Source of the DNA: Bacillota bacterium
GTDB lineage: Bacteria; Bacillota; UBA994; UBA5500
Length of the DNA stretch: 64,000 nucleotides
Assembly (NCBI GenBank): GCA_023436245.1
Contig: JAEZJZ010000021.1
Coordinates: 1 to 64,000, forward strand
Direction of reading: 5' to 3'
Shown: positions 1-6,803 of the stretch, one piece after another
Numbering within the stretch: position 1 is the first letter of the stretch
Layout: the number at the start of each line of letters is the position of its first letter
Program-made: the position numbers and the translations under genes
Notes under the pieces: generated by a model
The model's input: only the letters and a program-made list of their open reading frames with translations
The model's database searches: none
What the model was told of the DNA's origin: nothing

Positions 1-138
1 CCAGAGCGAGTCTCGGTGGTTGGCTATGGTGAGTTTCGACCCCTGCAGCCTAACACTTCAGCCGCAAATCGCGCCAAGAATCGACGGGTGGAGATCTTGA
101 TCAAGAGAACCGAAATCGGCGCGATAGAGCCGCGTTAG
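1..138 (+). CDS. motB: MotB-like flagellar stator protein, C-terminal end (partial)
   Basis: The reading frame is open from the first base and stops at 136-138, leaving the last 45 residues of a protein that begins outside the window. The fragment contains SVVGYGEFRP followed by NRAKNRRVEILI, the typical end of an OmpA/MotB peptidoglycan-binding domain (NRRVEI is its hallmark). MotB anchors the proton- or sodium-driven stator to the cell wall around the flagellar motor. Its position directly upstream of fliL supports motB rather than another OmpA-domain protein. I see only the end, so the transmembrane and plug regions cannot be checked. Confidence 0.8.
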   Translation, partial: PERVSVVGYGEFRPLQPNTSAANRAKNRRVEILIKRTEIGAIEPR

Positions 139-148
139 GAGGTGCAGT

Positions 149-553
149 ATGGGAAAGCGCGTGTTGATCATTATTCTGGTCGTGATGCTGGTGATCCTGA
201 TTGCCGCCGGAGCGGTGCTGTACATTTACGTTCTGAAGCCTGAGGATCCGGTGACCATCGGCGAGATCTACGTCTTGCCTGAGACCTTCATGACTGACCT
301 GGCCAGCGGCAACCACATCCGGGTGGAGGTTCGCCTGGAACTGGAGAAGAAGAAGATGGTCGAAGAAGTGGAGCGACGTAAGCCTCAGGTTGTGGACGGG
401 ATCTATAGTATCCTGCGCAGCAAGACCAAAGCTGAGCTATCCGGTTCTGAAGGTCAGGAACTGCTGCGGAACGAGATCGAGATCGCCCTGAATGAGCTCT
501 TCACCACCGGTGAACTGCTGCGAGTCTACTTCTACCAAATTGTAATTGACTGA
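149..553 (+). CDS. fliL: Flagellar basal-body-associated protein FliL
   Basis: A 134-residue protein with a short basic N-terminus and one transmembrane segment (about residues 5-27), followed by a soluble domain outside the membrane. This is the size and layout of FliL, a single-pass protein that surrounds the stator and stabilises it at the flagellar motor. The domain starts with the FliL-like stretch VTIGEIYVLPETFMTDLASG and ends in a helix plus YFYQIVID. A GGAGGTG ribosome binding site lies eight bases before the ATG, and the gene follows motB by 10 bases and precedes fliM, the standard order. Confidence 0.9.
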   Translation: MGKRVLIIILVVMLVILIAAGAVLYIYVLKPEDPVTIGEIYVLPETFMTDLASGNHIRVEVRLELEKKKMVEEVERRKPQVVDGIYSILRSKTKAELSGSEGQELLRNEIEIALNELFTTGELLRVYFYQIVID

Positions 554-583
554 GTCAGTCAGAACCGGAAGCGAGGTGATGGT

Positions 584-1576
584 ATGGGCGAAGTTCTCTC
601 TCAAGCGGAGATAGACGCCTTATTGGCGGCGCTTGACTCTGGCGAGATTGATCCGGGTGAGATGAAGAAGGAGGCCGTGGCTCAGAAGATCAAGGTCTAC
701 GACTTCAAGCGGCCTGAGAAGTTCACCAAAGAGCAGATGCGCACCCTGCAGATGTTGCACGAGAACTTTGCTCGCGCACTGAGCACCTACCTGGCCACAA
801 CCTTGCGCACTATGGTTGAGGTGAAGGTGCTATCGGTGCAGCAACTCTCCTATTATGAGTTCACTCGCTCCCTGCCGATCATGACGGTTCTGGCAGTGTA
901 CAGCATCCCCACCTGGGAGGGCAGAGGGCTTCTGGAGTGCAATCCGGGACTGATCTTCACCATGATCGATCGCATGCTCGGCGGTCCCGGGACGCCTCCG
1001 GACCGTACCAGACCTTTGACCGATATAGAGCAGGGACTGGTGCAGCAGTTGATGCGGCAGGTCGGCGATCTCTACCGCGATGCCTGGCGAACAGTGGCTG
1101 ATGTTCACTTTGACTTGGATAGCTTGGAGACAAACCCGCTGTTCACTCAAATCGTGTCCCAGAACGAGACTGTTGCTTTGGTCACCTGCTCCGCCCGGAT
1201 TGGCACGGCGGAGGGGATGATGAACATCTGCTTGCCTCATTTGGTGCTGGAACAGGTGATGGACAAGCTGACGACCCGTACCTGGTACGCTGGGCAGACA
1301 CAGCCGACCGATGGCGGCAATGTCAATCGGTTGAAGCTACGGGTTAATCAGGTACAGATCCCACTACAGGTTGAACTGGGCAAGAGCACCCTGTCGCTGG
1401 CTGATCTGATCGGGTTACAGGTGGGAGACTGCATTCAACTCGAGACCAAGGCAAACGGCTTGGCCAGGATTCTGGTCGGCCCCTTCCCTAAGTTCATGGG
1501 CTCGGTGGGATTATCCAGAGGCCGCTTAGCGGTGATGATTGATTCTGTTATTGAAGGGGGTGAGGACGATGGGTAA
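584..1576 (+). CDS. fliM: Flagellar motor switch protein FliM
   Basis: A 330-residue switch protein of normal family length. The N-terminus carries LSQAEIDALLAAL, the peptide that binds phosphorylated CheY. The middle domain (about 40-230) is CheC-like and includes the GGPG loop near residue 127. The C-terminal part (about 250-325, LKLRVNQVQIPLQVELG) is the FliN/SpoA-like domain that forms the C-ring. FliM links CheY-P binding to motor reversal. The end overlaps the start of fliY by 8 bases, suggesting translational coupling. Confidence 0.96.
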   Translation: MGEVLSQAEIDALLAALDSGEIDPGEMKKEAVAQKIKVYDFKRPEKFTKEQMRTLQMLHENFARALSTYLATTLRTMVEVKVLSVQQLSYYEFTRSLPIMTVLAVYSIPTWEGRGLLECNPGLIFTMIDRMLGGPGTPPDRTRPLTDIEQGLVQQLMRQVGDLYRDAWRTVADVHFDLDSLETNPLFTQIVSQNETVALVTCSARIGTAEGMMNICLPHLVLEQVMDKLTTRTWYAGQTQPTDGGNVNRLKLRVNQVQIPLQVELGKSTLSLADLIGLQVGDCIQLETKANGLARILVGPFPKFMGSVGLSRGRLAVMIDSVIEGGEDDG

Positions 1577-2642
1577 TAGCGTTCTGTCCCAGGAGGAAAT
1601 CGATGCTCTGCTCAGCGGCCGTTCAGTAGCTGACCCGCCGCCTTCCTTGTCTGAAACTGAGAAGGATGCCCTTGGTGAGATTGGAAATATCTCCATGGGT
1701 ACTGCTGCGACCACTCTTTCCATGTTGCTCAATCGCCGGGTGCAGATCACCATACCTCGTGTTTCCGTCACGACGCCAGCTGAGATAGCCAGCCTCAATC
1801 CGATGCCTTTCATCGTAGTTGAGGTTGGATATACCGATGGCTTGCTGGGACGGAATCTACTGGTGATCAAGTCCAGTGATGGAGCGGTGATCGCCGACCT
1901 GATGATGGGGAGAGACGGGTTGAATCCTGACCCCGAAATCGGCGAGCTAACTCTCAGTGCATTGTCCGAGGCAATGAACCAGATGATGGGTTCGGCCGCT
2001 ACGTCTCTGTCAACCATGTTCAATCGCATGATCGTGATTTCCCCACCTACAGCGCGCACCATCGACCTGGAGAGCGAGCCGCTGGACAGTTCGTTGCGCA
2101 GCAACGAGTATCTGGTCAAGATCGCCTTTCGCATGACGGTGGAGAATCTGATTGATTCTGAGATCATGCTCCTCTTGCAGGCCAACTTTGCAAAAGACAT
2201 GGTGGGTCTGCTCGGTCATGAAGAGCCGTCAGTCCCGGCGCCTATGGCGCCTGTCCCAAGGAGTGAAGTGGCTACCCCCAAGGTGGCGGCACCGGCGCAA
2301 GCTCCTCGTTCGAGGCAGCCAGTAGCGGTGCAACCGGTTGAGTTTGCTCCGCTTGAGCCTCTGCAGAACGCACAGCCGATCAGTGGCAACCTGAACATCT
2401 TGCTGGATGTGCCGCTGCAACTGACAGTGGAATTGGGGCGCACGAAGAAGACGATCAAGGACATTATCGAACTGGGACCGGGCTCCATCTTTGAGCTGGA
2501 TCGGGTTGCAGGAGAACCGGTGGACATCTTTGTGAACGGCAAACTGATCGCCAAGGGGGAGGTCGTCGTCATAGACGAGAACTTTGGCGTTCGGATTACC
2601 GATATAGTCAGCATTATAGACCGTGTCAGCAATTTACAGTAG
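1569..2642 (+). CDS. fliY: Flagellar motor switch phosphatase FliY
   Basis: A 357-residue protein with three parts: an N-terminal CheY-P-binding peptide (LSQEEIDALLSG), a CheC-like phosphatase domain with two active-site repeats (ALGEIGNISMGTAATTLS near residue 30 and a second with ALSEAMNQMMGSAATSLS), and a C-terminal FliN-type C-ring domain joined by a Pro/Ala-rich linker. FliY removes phosphate from CheY-P at the switch, a role found in Gram-positive and spirochaete motors. I chose the ATG at 1569 because it restores the family start (MGNSVLSQEEID) and follows GGGGGTGAGG; the frame extends upstream to 1539 without similarity. Confidence 0.95.
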   Translation: MGNSVLSQEEIDALLSGRSVADPPPSLSETEKDALGEIGNISMGTAATTLSMLLNRRVQITIPRVSVTTPAEIASLNPMPFIVVEVGYTDGLLGRNLLVIKSSDGAVIADLMMGRDGLNPDPEIGELTLSALSEAMNQMMGSAATSLSTMFNRMIVISPPTARTIDLESEPLDSSLRSNEYLVKIAFRMTVENLIDSEIMLLLQANFAKDMVGLLGHEEPSVPAPMAPVPRSEVATPKVAAPAQAPRSRQPVAVQPVEFAPLEPLQNAQPISGNLNILLDVPLQLTVELGRTKKTIKDIIELGPGSIFELDRVAGEPVDIFVNGKLIAKGEVVVIDENFGVRITDIVSIIDRVSNLQ

Positions 2643-2660
2643 GAGAAGGAGGAGCACGAC

Positions 2661-3208
2661 TTGAGTCACCGAGTTCTGGTGGTAGATGATGCAGCGTTTA
2701 TGAGGATGAAGGTCGTCCTCGGCCAGGCGTAACTGGCAGAACCGCTCTATATGCAAGGACGCTTGGGGCCAGGTGCCGAGAGGTGCCGGCTGTGAACTGA
2801 GCAATTTGCAGGTAAGGGAAACCAACCTCAGAGGCCATATGGGCGGAGCCTAACGGCTAAGACATGGTCCGACTCGGTCCTTGGAGCAGGATGATCAAGG
2901 ACATTCTCAAGAAGAACGGTTTTGAGGTGTGTGGTGAGGCTGAAGACGGCGCGCAGGCAGTGGAGCGCTTCAAGGAGCTGCGGCCGGATATCATTACGAT
3001 GGATATTACCATGCCAAAATTGGATGGCATTGGTTCAGTGCGCGAAATCAAGAAGCTTGATCCGGCAGCTAAGGTAGTGATGTGCAGTGCGATGGGGCAA
3101 CAAGCCATGGTGGTTGATGCCATTCAGGCTGGGGCGGTTGACTTCATCGTCAAGCCATTCCAGCATGACCGCGTTGTGGAAGCTCTGCGCAAAGCGCTAC
3201 GCAGTTAG
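2661..3208 (+). CDS. cheY: Chemotaxis response regulator CheY, gene split by an intron (exons 2661-2708 and 2891-3208)
   Basis: Exon 1 runs from a TTG start, preceded by AAGGAGG at 8 bases, and encodes LSHRVLVVDDAAFMRM. Exon 2 starts MIKDILKKNGFEV and runs to the stop at 3208. Joining them gives 121 residues matching the Gram-positive CheY pattern AAFMRMMIKDIL, with the acidic pair D9/D10 in exon 1 and the phosphorylated Asp (ITMDIT, D54) in exon 2. The 182 bases between contain a stop seven codons into the insert, so unspliced mRNA gives only a 23-residue peptide. I infer an active group I intron (separate entry). CheY-P binds FliM and FliY to control rotation. The neighbours are fliY and fliO, the usual place of cheY in Firmicutes. 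Confidence 0.9.
2709..2890 (+). ncRNA. Minimal group I self-splicing intron inside cheY
   Basis: About 182 nt with no ORF. By the group I rule (exon ends in U, intron ends in G) the borders shift by one to 2708-2889, with the same spliced product. The fold I can draw: P1, exon GAGGAU (2702-2707) with GUCCUC (2715-2720), giving the U-G pair at the splice site; P2 GCCAG/CUGGC (2722-2726/2733-2737); P3 CCGCUC/GGGCGG (2742-2747/2841-2846); P4 UGCAAG/UUUGCA (2752-2757/2805-2810); P5 GCUUGG/CUGAGC (2761-2766/2797-2802); P6 with a GAAA loop (2811-2827); P7 GGCCAU/AUGGUC (2833-2838/2864-2869); P8 AGCC/GGCU (2847-2850/2855-2858); P9 around 2873-2886. UCAGAGGCCAU and AAGACAUGGUCC match the R and S core motifs. 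Size and compactness resemble tRNA-type introns. Confidence 0.88.
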
Positions 3209-3214
3209 ATCGGC

Positions 3215-3694
3215 ATGGCGCTAGCTATCTCGGGCGGGGGGGGCTTGGCCCAGATCGGATCAGTGATCGGGCAGGTGTTCTATGCCCTGTTCATGTTTGC
3301 ATTGGTGGTGGTGCTCTGCGTTTTGGTGGTGCGACTCTGGGTGCAGAAGGGCAACCCCATGCTGGCCAGCCGTGGCAGAAACATGCAAATGCTTGAGTTC
3401 ATGCCCCTAGGCACCGGCAAAGGCCTGTATTTGCTACGAGTTCCGGATGCGATTTGGTTGATCGGTGTGACCGAGCATGAAGTATCTGTGCTCAGGGAGT
3501 ACCCCGCCAATATGCAGTTAGCAGATGTCGCGGCAACCAATGCTCCCGCTGTGCTTCCTGGATGGCTGGCGCGCATCTGGCATAGGTTGCGTAAGCAATC
3601 CGCCTCTCGGCACACAGAGGTGCATTCCTCCGGCACCGCCTTCAGTCAGGAGTTGCTGCGTCGCATAGAGCAGCTAAAGGGGCCGAAGGAATGA
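3215..3694 (+). CDS. fliO: Flagellar biosynthesis protein FliO-like
   Basis: A 159-residue protein with one transmembrane segment near residues 17-38, followed by a basic soluble domain containing RNMQMLEFMPLGTGKGLYLLRV and a typical IGVTEHEVSVL stretch. This is the FliO/FliZ pattern: a small membrane protein that helps assemble the FliP ring of the type III export gate. FliO is poorly conserved, so the call rests on topology, the LGxxKxLYLVRV-like motif and position between cheY and fliP. Its stop overlaps the fliP start by four bases. Confidence 0.8.
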   Translation: MALAISGGGGLAQIGSVIGQVFYALFMFALVVVLCVLVVRLWVQKGNPMLASRGRNMQMLEFMPLGTGKGLYLLRVPDAIWLIGVTEHEVSVLREYPANMQLADVAATNAPAVLPGWLARIWHRLRKQSASRHTEVHSSGTAFSQELLRRIEQLKGPKE

Positions 3695-4422
3695 GACGTG
3701 CAATTTGCCTGTTGTTACTCTTGTTGTTGATTCTCCCTGCAGGCCTAACTGAGGCCGCGCCTGCAATCGATGTGAACATCACCAACCCTGATACTCCGAG
3801 TGACGTGATGGGCATGCTGAATGTCTTCCTTGGGCTGACCGTGCTCAGCTTGGCGCCGGCTATTCTGGTGTTGATGACCTCGTTTACTAGAATCACCATT
3901 GTACTCTCCTTTGTCCGCAGTGCGTTGGCCACGCAGCAGGTGCCGCCGAATCAGGTCTTGATCGGCCTAGCCCTGTTTCTCACGGTTTTCATTATGGGCC
4001 CAGTGCTGGCGACCATCAATCAGGACGCAATTCAGCCCTATTTGGCCGGGGAGTTAAGCCAGCAGCAGGCTTTGGCGAAGGCGGAAGCGCCGCTGCGCGA
4101 GTTCATGGTAGCTAACACGCGAGTCAAGGATTTGGAGCTGTTTGTTGAGCTGTCACAGGATCCGGCTCAATCCGTCGACGAGGTGCCTTTCCTGACCATT
4201 GTGCCGGCTTTTGTGATCAGCGAGCTGAAGACGGCGTTTCAGATGGGTTTCATGATCTTCGTGCCCTTCCTGGTATTGGACATGATTGTGGCCAGCACCT
4301 TGATGTCCATGGGCATGATGATGTTGCCGCCCGTGATGATTTCTCTGCCGTTCAAAATCCTGCTATTTGTGCTGGTTGATGGCTGGAGCCTAGTGATTAG
4401 GTCATTGGTGCAGAGTTTCTAG
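3691..4422 (+). CDS. fliP: Flagellar export gate protein FliP
   Basis: A 243-residue protein with a cleavable-type signal sequence (about 1-23, ending near TEAAPA) and four hydrophobic segments. The family blocks LVLMTSFTRITIVLSFVRSAL and the C-terminal MGMMMLPPVMISLPFKILLFV are present. FliP forms the core of the FliP5-FliQ4-FliR1 export channel in the inner membrane. It overlaps fliO by 4 bases; a 208-base gap then separates it from fliQ, unusual in this tightly packed operon and occupied partly by a repeat remnant. Confidence 0.96.
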   Translation: MRRAICLLLLLLLILPAGLTEAAPAIDVNITNPDTPSDVMGMLNVFLGLTVLSLAPAILVLMTSFTRITIVLSFVRSALATQQVPPNQVLIGLALFLTVFIMGPVLATINQDAIQPYLAGELSQQQALAKAEAPLREFMVANTRVKDLELFVELSQDPAQSVDEVPFLTIVPAFVISELKTAFQMGFMIFVPFLVLDMIVASTLMSMGMMMLPPVMISLPFKILLFVLVDGWSLVIRSLVQSF

Positions 4423-4427
4423 GATTA

Positions 4428-4483
4428 GGGTCTCTGGTTATAGAGGGCAGGATCAGTTGATCCCCCCAGCCAGACTGAGACCC
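4428..4483 (+). repeat. Diverged copy of the palindromic repeat family (fliP-fliQ gap)
   Basis: An imperfect inverted repeat with GGGTCTC on the left and GAGACCC on the right. Its interior contains GATCAGTTGATCCCC, which closely matches the interior of the copy near 44252-44321 (GGTCAGTTGATCCCC). I read it as a shortened, decayed member of the same family. It lies in the 208-base gap between fliP and fliQ. The remaining bases of that gap (4484-4620) hold no gene I can support. Confidence 0.5.
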
Positions 4484-4630
4484 GGCGCCGCGCGACAGTC
4501 TTGGTGTTCGATGGACTACTGGTTGGTACTTGAGGTACAGCCGGCTCAGGCCAGTTTTTCCGAAGTCAGTTGAACCGAGCCCTGCCGGGCGGATTCTCGA
4601 TTGTCAGAGCAGTGAAGGGGGTGGTGGCTA

Positions 4631-4900
4631 GTGTCAGCCGAATTCGTGATCGGTCTTGGCCGAGATGCATTGACTACGGTACTCCTGGTCGCGGGTCCGC
4701 TCTTGCTCAGCGGTTTGGTAATTGGGCTCCTGGTCAGCATTTTACAAGCGACTACCCAGATTCAGGAAGCAACCCTGAGTTTTGTGCCCAAGATCGTGGC
4801 TGTGATGCTGGCCGCACTGGTGTTCGGCCCCTGGATGTTGACCATTTTGACTGAGTTCACGCGGCGTCTGCTGGGCAACCTCGCGCAGGCCATCGGATAA
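4631..4900 (+). CDS. fliQ: Flagellar export gate protein FliQ
   Basis: An 89-residue protein with two transmembrane helices, the fixed size of FliQ. Typical features are the N-terminal segment ending in RDALTTVLLVAGPLLL and the central LQATTQIQEATLSFVPKI, the most conserved FliQ motif. FliQ wraps around FliP/FliR to complete the export gate. The start is a GTG at 4631 preceded by a GGGGG-rich ribosome binding site; it restores the family N-terminus. It is followed after two bases by fliR. Confidence 0.95.
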   Translation: MSAEFVIGLGRDALTTVLLVAGPLLLSGLVIGLLVSILQATTQIQEATLSFVPKIVAVMLAALVFGPWMLTILTEFTRRLLGNLAQAIG

Positions 4901-4902
4901 AT

Positions 4903-5685
4903 ATGGATGTCGCAGGATTATTCGCCGGTACGCCCGCAGAGGTGCTGACGGCAGGGCTCGCATTCGCCCGAGTGAGCGCATTGTTTGCGGCCGCTCCCGT
5001 CTTTCGGGGGAGGAACCTTCCCAGTCTGGTGAAGGGAGGGCTGGCCTTGCTGATTGTATTGCTGCTCCTGCCTGGACTCGTGCCGCTAGCTCTGCCGACC
5101 GACATAGTCTCCTTGCTGCTCCTGCTCGTCAGGGAGGTAGGCCTCGGACTACTGCTGGGAACGCTGGTGCAACTGCTCTTTCACGCCGTACAGATTGCGG
5201 GACAACTGGCCGATACCGAAATGGGCTTTCAGATGGCCGCCGTGCTCGACCCGATGTCCGGTCAGCAGGTGCCGCTGGTTGGTAATTTCTTGGGAATGCT
5301 CAGCCTGTTGTTCTACTTCAGCGTGAATGGACACATCCTGCTCCTCCGTGCGTTAGGCGAGAGCTTTCGCATTGTTCCACTGGGAGGGCTTACTTTTTCG
5401 TTCACGCCTGGGCTGATAGTCAAGTCCTTCACCGGCATGTTTGCCTTGGCTGTGCAGATGGCTCTGCCGCTGATTGGCGTCTCACTGGCCGTCAGTTTGA
5501 TCTTTGGTTTGATGGCGAAAGCGGTGCCGCAGATGAATGTCTTCATTGTGGGCATGCCCGTGAAGGTAATCGTGTTGTCGCTGCTCTTGGTGATCATTTT
5601 GCCGACATTCATGTACTTCTTTGAGCATAGCCTGGGAGCTGTGTTTCTGCGCTTGGCAGATTGGTTATCCGCGGGTATCGGATGA
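4903..5685 (+). CDS. fliR: Flagellar export gate protein FliR
   Basis: A 260-residue, very hydrophobic protein with about six membrane segments, normal for FliR, the single-copy subunit of the export gate. Recognisable blocks are the N-terminal FARVSALFAAAPVFRGRNLP and QIAGQLADTEMGFQMAAVLDP. The end overlaps the start of flhB by four bases (ATGA), suggesting coupled translation of the two gate components, which in some clostridia are even fused. Confidence 0.95.
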   Translation: MDVAGLFAGTPAEVLTAGLAFARVSALFAAAPVFRGRNLPSLVKGGLALLIVLLLLPGLVPLALPTDIVSLLLLLVREVGLGLLLGTLVQLLFHAVQIAGQLADTEMGFQMAAVLDPMSGQQVPLVGNFLGMLSLLFYFSVNGHILLLRALGESFRIVPLGGLTFSFTPGLIVKSFTGMFALAVQMALPLIGVSLAVSLIFGLMAKAVPQMNVFIVGMPVKVIVLSLLLVIILPTFMYFFEHSLGAVFLRLADWLSAGIG

Positions 5686-6785
5686 TGATCAACGAGCCTA
5701 CATGGCGTTTTGATCTGCAGCTATTCGCTGCTGACGACAAGACTGAGCAACCGACGCAGAAGCGCAGGCAGGACACGCGCAAGAAAGGCCAGACAGCCCG
5801 CAGCACGGAACTGAGTAGCGCCCTGGTGCTGATGGCTGGCATTATGGCAGTCTATCTGCTCTTGCCCGGTCCGCTACGCCGATTCTTTCAGTACTGCATG
5901 AGCATCTGGACCAATCTGGACTTGGAAGACCTGACTATCTCATCAGCCGGCAAGCTGTTCTGGCAGGTTTCCTTACAGGCTGGAATGGTGTTGCTGCCGC
6001 TATTTGCAGTCCTGATGCTGGTGGCCTGGCTGGCTAGTCTGGCTCAGGTGGGGTTTCTGCTTTCCGGCAAGCCGCTCGAGCCGAGCTTGGGGCGTTTGAA
6101 CCCACTGGAAGGCCTGAAGCGAATGTTCAGCAAGCGTTCGTTTGTGGAGCTCCTGAAGTCATTGCTTAAGTTAGCTGGTGTGGCATACCTGGCCTATCAG
6201 TCGGCCCAGGAAGTTGCCCGCTGGTCCAGTGGCTACATCGGGACTGAAATCGGTGTTTCCTTCGCGGCGCTGGCTGAGCTGATCTACAGCGTGGCCGCAA
6301 GAGTGGCCTTCTTTCTGCTCTTCATCGGTGTCATCGATTACGTCTATCAACGGTACGACTTCAATCAGAACCTGCGCATGAGCAAACAGGAAATCAAGGA
6401 AGAGTACAAGCAGTCAGAGGGAGACCCCAAAATCAAGGCGCAAATCCGAGAACGGCAACGTCAAATGTCCAGACGTAGGATGATGCAGGATGTTCCTAAA
6501 GCAGATGTGGTGATCGTCAACCCGATTCACCTGGCCATCGCTCTGCAGTATGATCCGAAGAAGTCAGATGCACCAGTTGTGTTAGCCAAAGGCCAGGGCT
6601 ATTTGGCTCAGAAGATCAAAGAGATCGCCAGGGAACACCGCATTAGCGTGGTTGAGGATAGGCCGCTGGCCCATGCTCTCTTTCAGGCGGTGGAGGTAGG
6701 CAGAGCAATCCCGCCTGAGTTTTACCAGGCGGTAGCCGAGATTCTGGCTTTCATATTCCGGAGTAAACAGAGGCGCTCTGGATAA
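5682..6785 (+). CDS. flhB: Flagellar export switch protein FlhB (NPIH variant)
   Basis: A 367-residue export switch protein: cytoplasmic N-terminus (DKTEQPTQKRRQDTRKKGQ), four membrane segments (about 40-220), and a cytoplasmic autocleavage domain. FlhB changes export specificity from rod/hook to filament proteins. At the cleavage site the sequence reads VIVNPIHLAIALQYD, so the usual NPTH is NPIH; the Asn-Pro bond that is cut is kept. The start is uncertain between 5682 and 5685; 5682 overlaps the fliR stop. A longer frame from 5661 overlaps fliR more and adds no known sequence. Confidence 0.95.
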   Translation: MMINEPTWRFDLQLFAADDKTEQPTQKRRQDTRKKGQTARSTELSSALVLMAGIMAVYLLLPGPLRRFFQYCMSIWTNLDLEDLTISSAGKLFWQVSLQAGMVLLPLFAVLMLVAWLASLAQVGFLLSGKPLEPSLGRLNPLEGLKRMFSKRSFVELLKSLLKLAGVAYLAYQSAQEVARWSSGYIGTEIGVSFAALAELIYSVAARVAFFLLFIGVIDYVYQRYDFNQNLRMSKQEIKEEYKQSEGDPKIKAQIRERQRQMSRRRMMQDVPKADVVIVNPIHLAIALQYDPKKSDAPVVLAKGQGYLAQKIKEIAREHRISVVEDRPLAHALFQAVEVGRAIPPEFYQAVAEILAFIFRSKQRRSG

Positions 6786-6803
6786 GGACAGGGGAGATGA
6801 ACT

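Noticed and set aside
1526..2200. Minus-strand 224-residue ORF within fliY
   Set aside because: It lies wholly opposite the fliM/fliY coding sequence and is low in family-like features; it is a shadow of fliY.
2709..2890. HEARO/omega-RNA (IscB-type) solo element in cheY, suggested by ATGA right after the insert
   Set aside because: The U-G pair in P1, the R/S core motifs, the P3/P4/P6/P7/P8 pairings and the terminal G fit a group I intron in detail, and I could not match the omega-RNA features.
2864..3208. A separate 114-residue protein starting at the ATG 2864
   Set aside because: The first nine codons are intron sequence (S motif and P9), no ribosome binding site is at a good distance, and the product would lack the CheY acidic pair. 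It is the second exon read from inside the intron.
4484..4630. A second intron or an IS remnant in the fliP-fliQ gap
   Set aside because: FliP and FliQ are both complete and no R/S-type motif or P1 pairing was found; only a decayed repeat is visible.
4570..4854. 94-residue ORF overlapping fliQ in another frame
   Set aside because: It overlaps a clear FliQ gene and has no family-like sequence.
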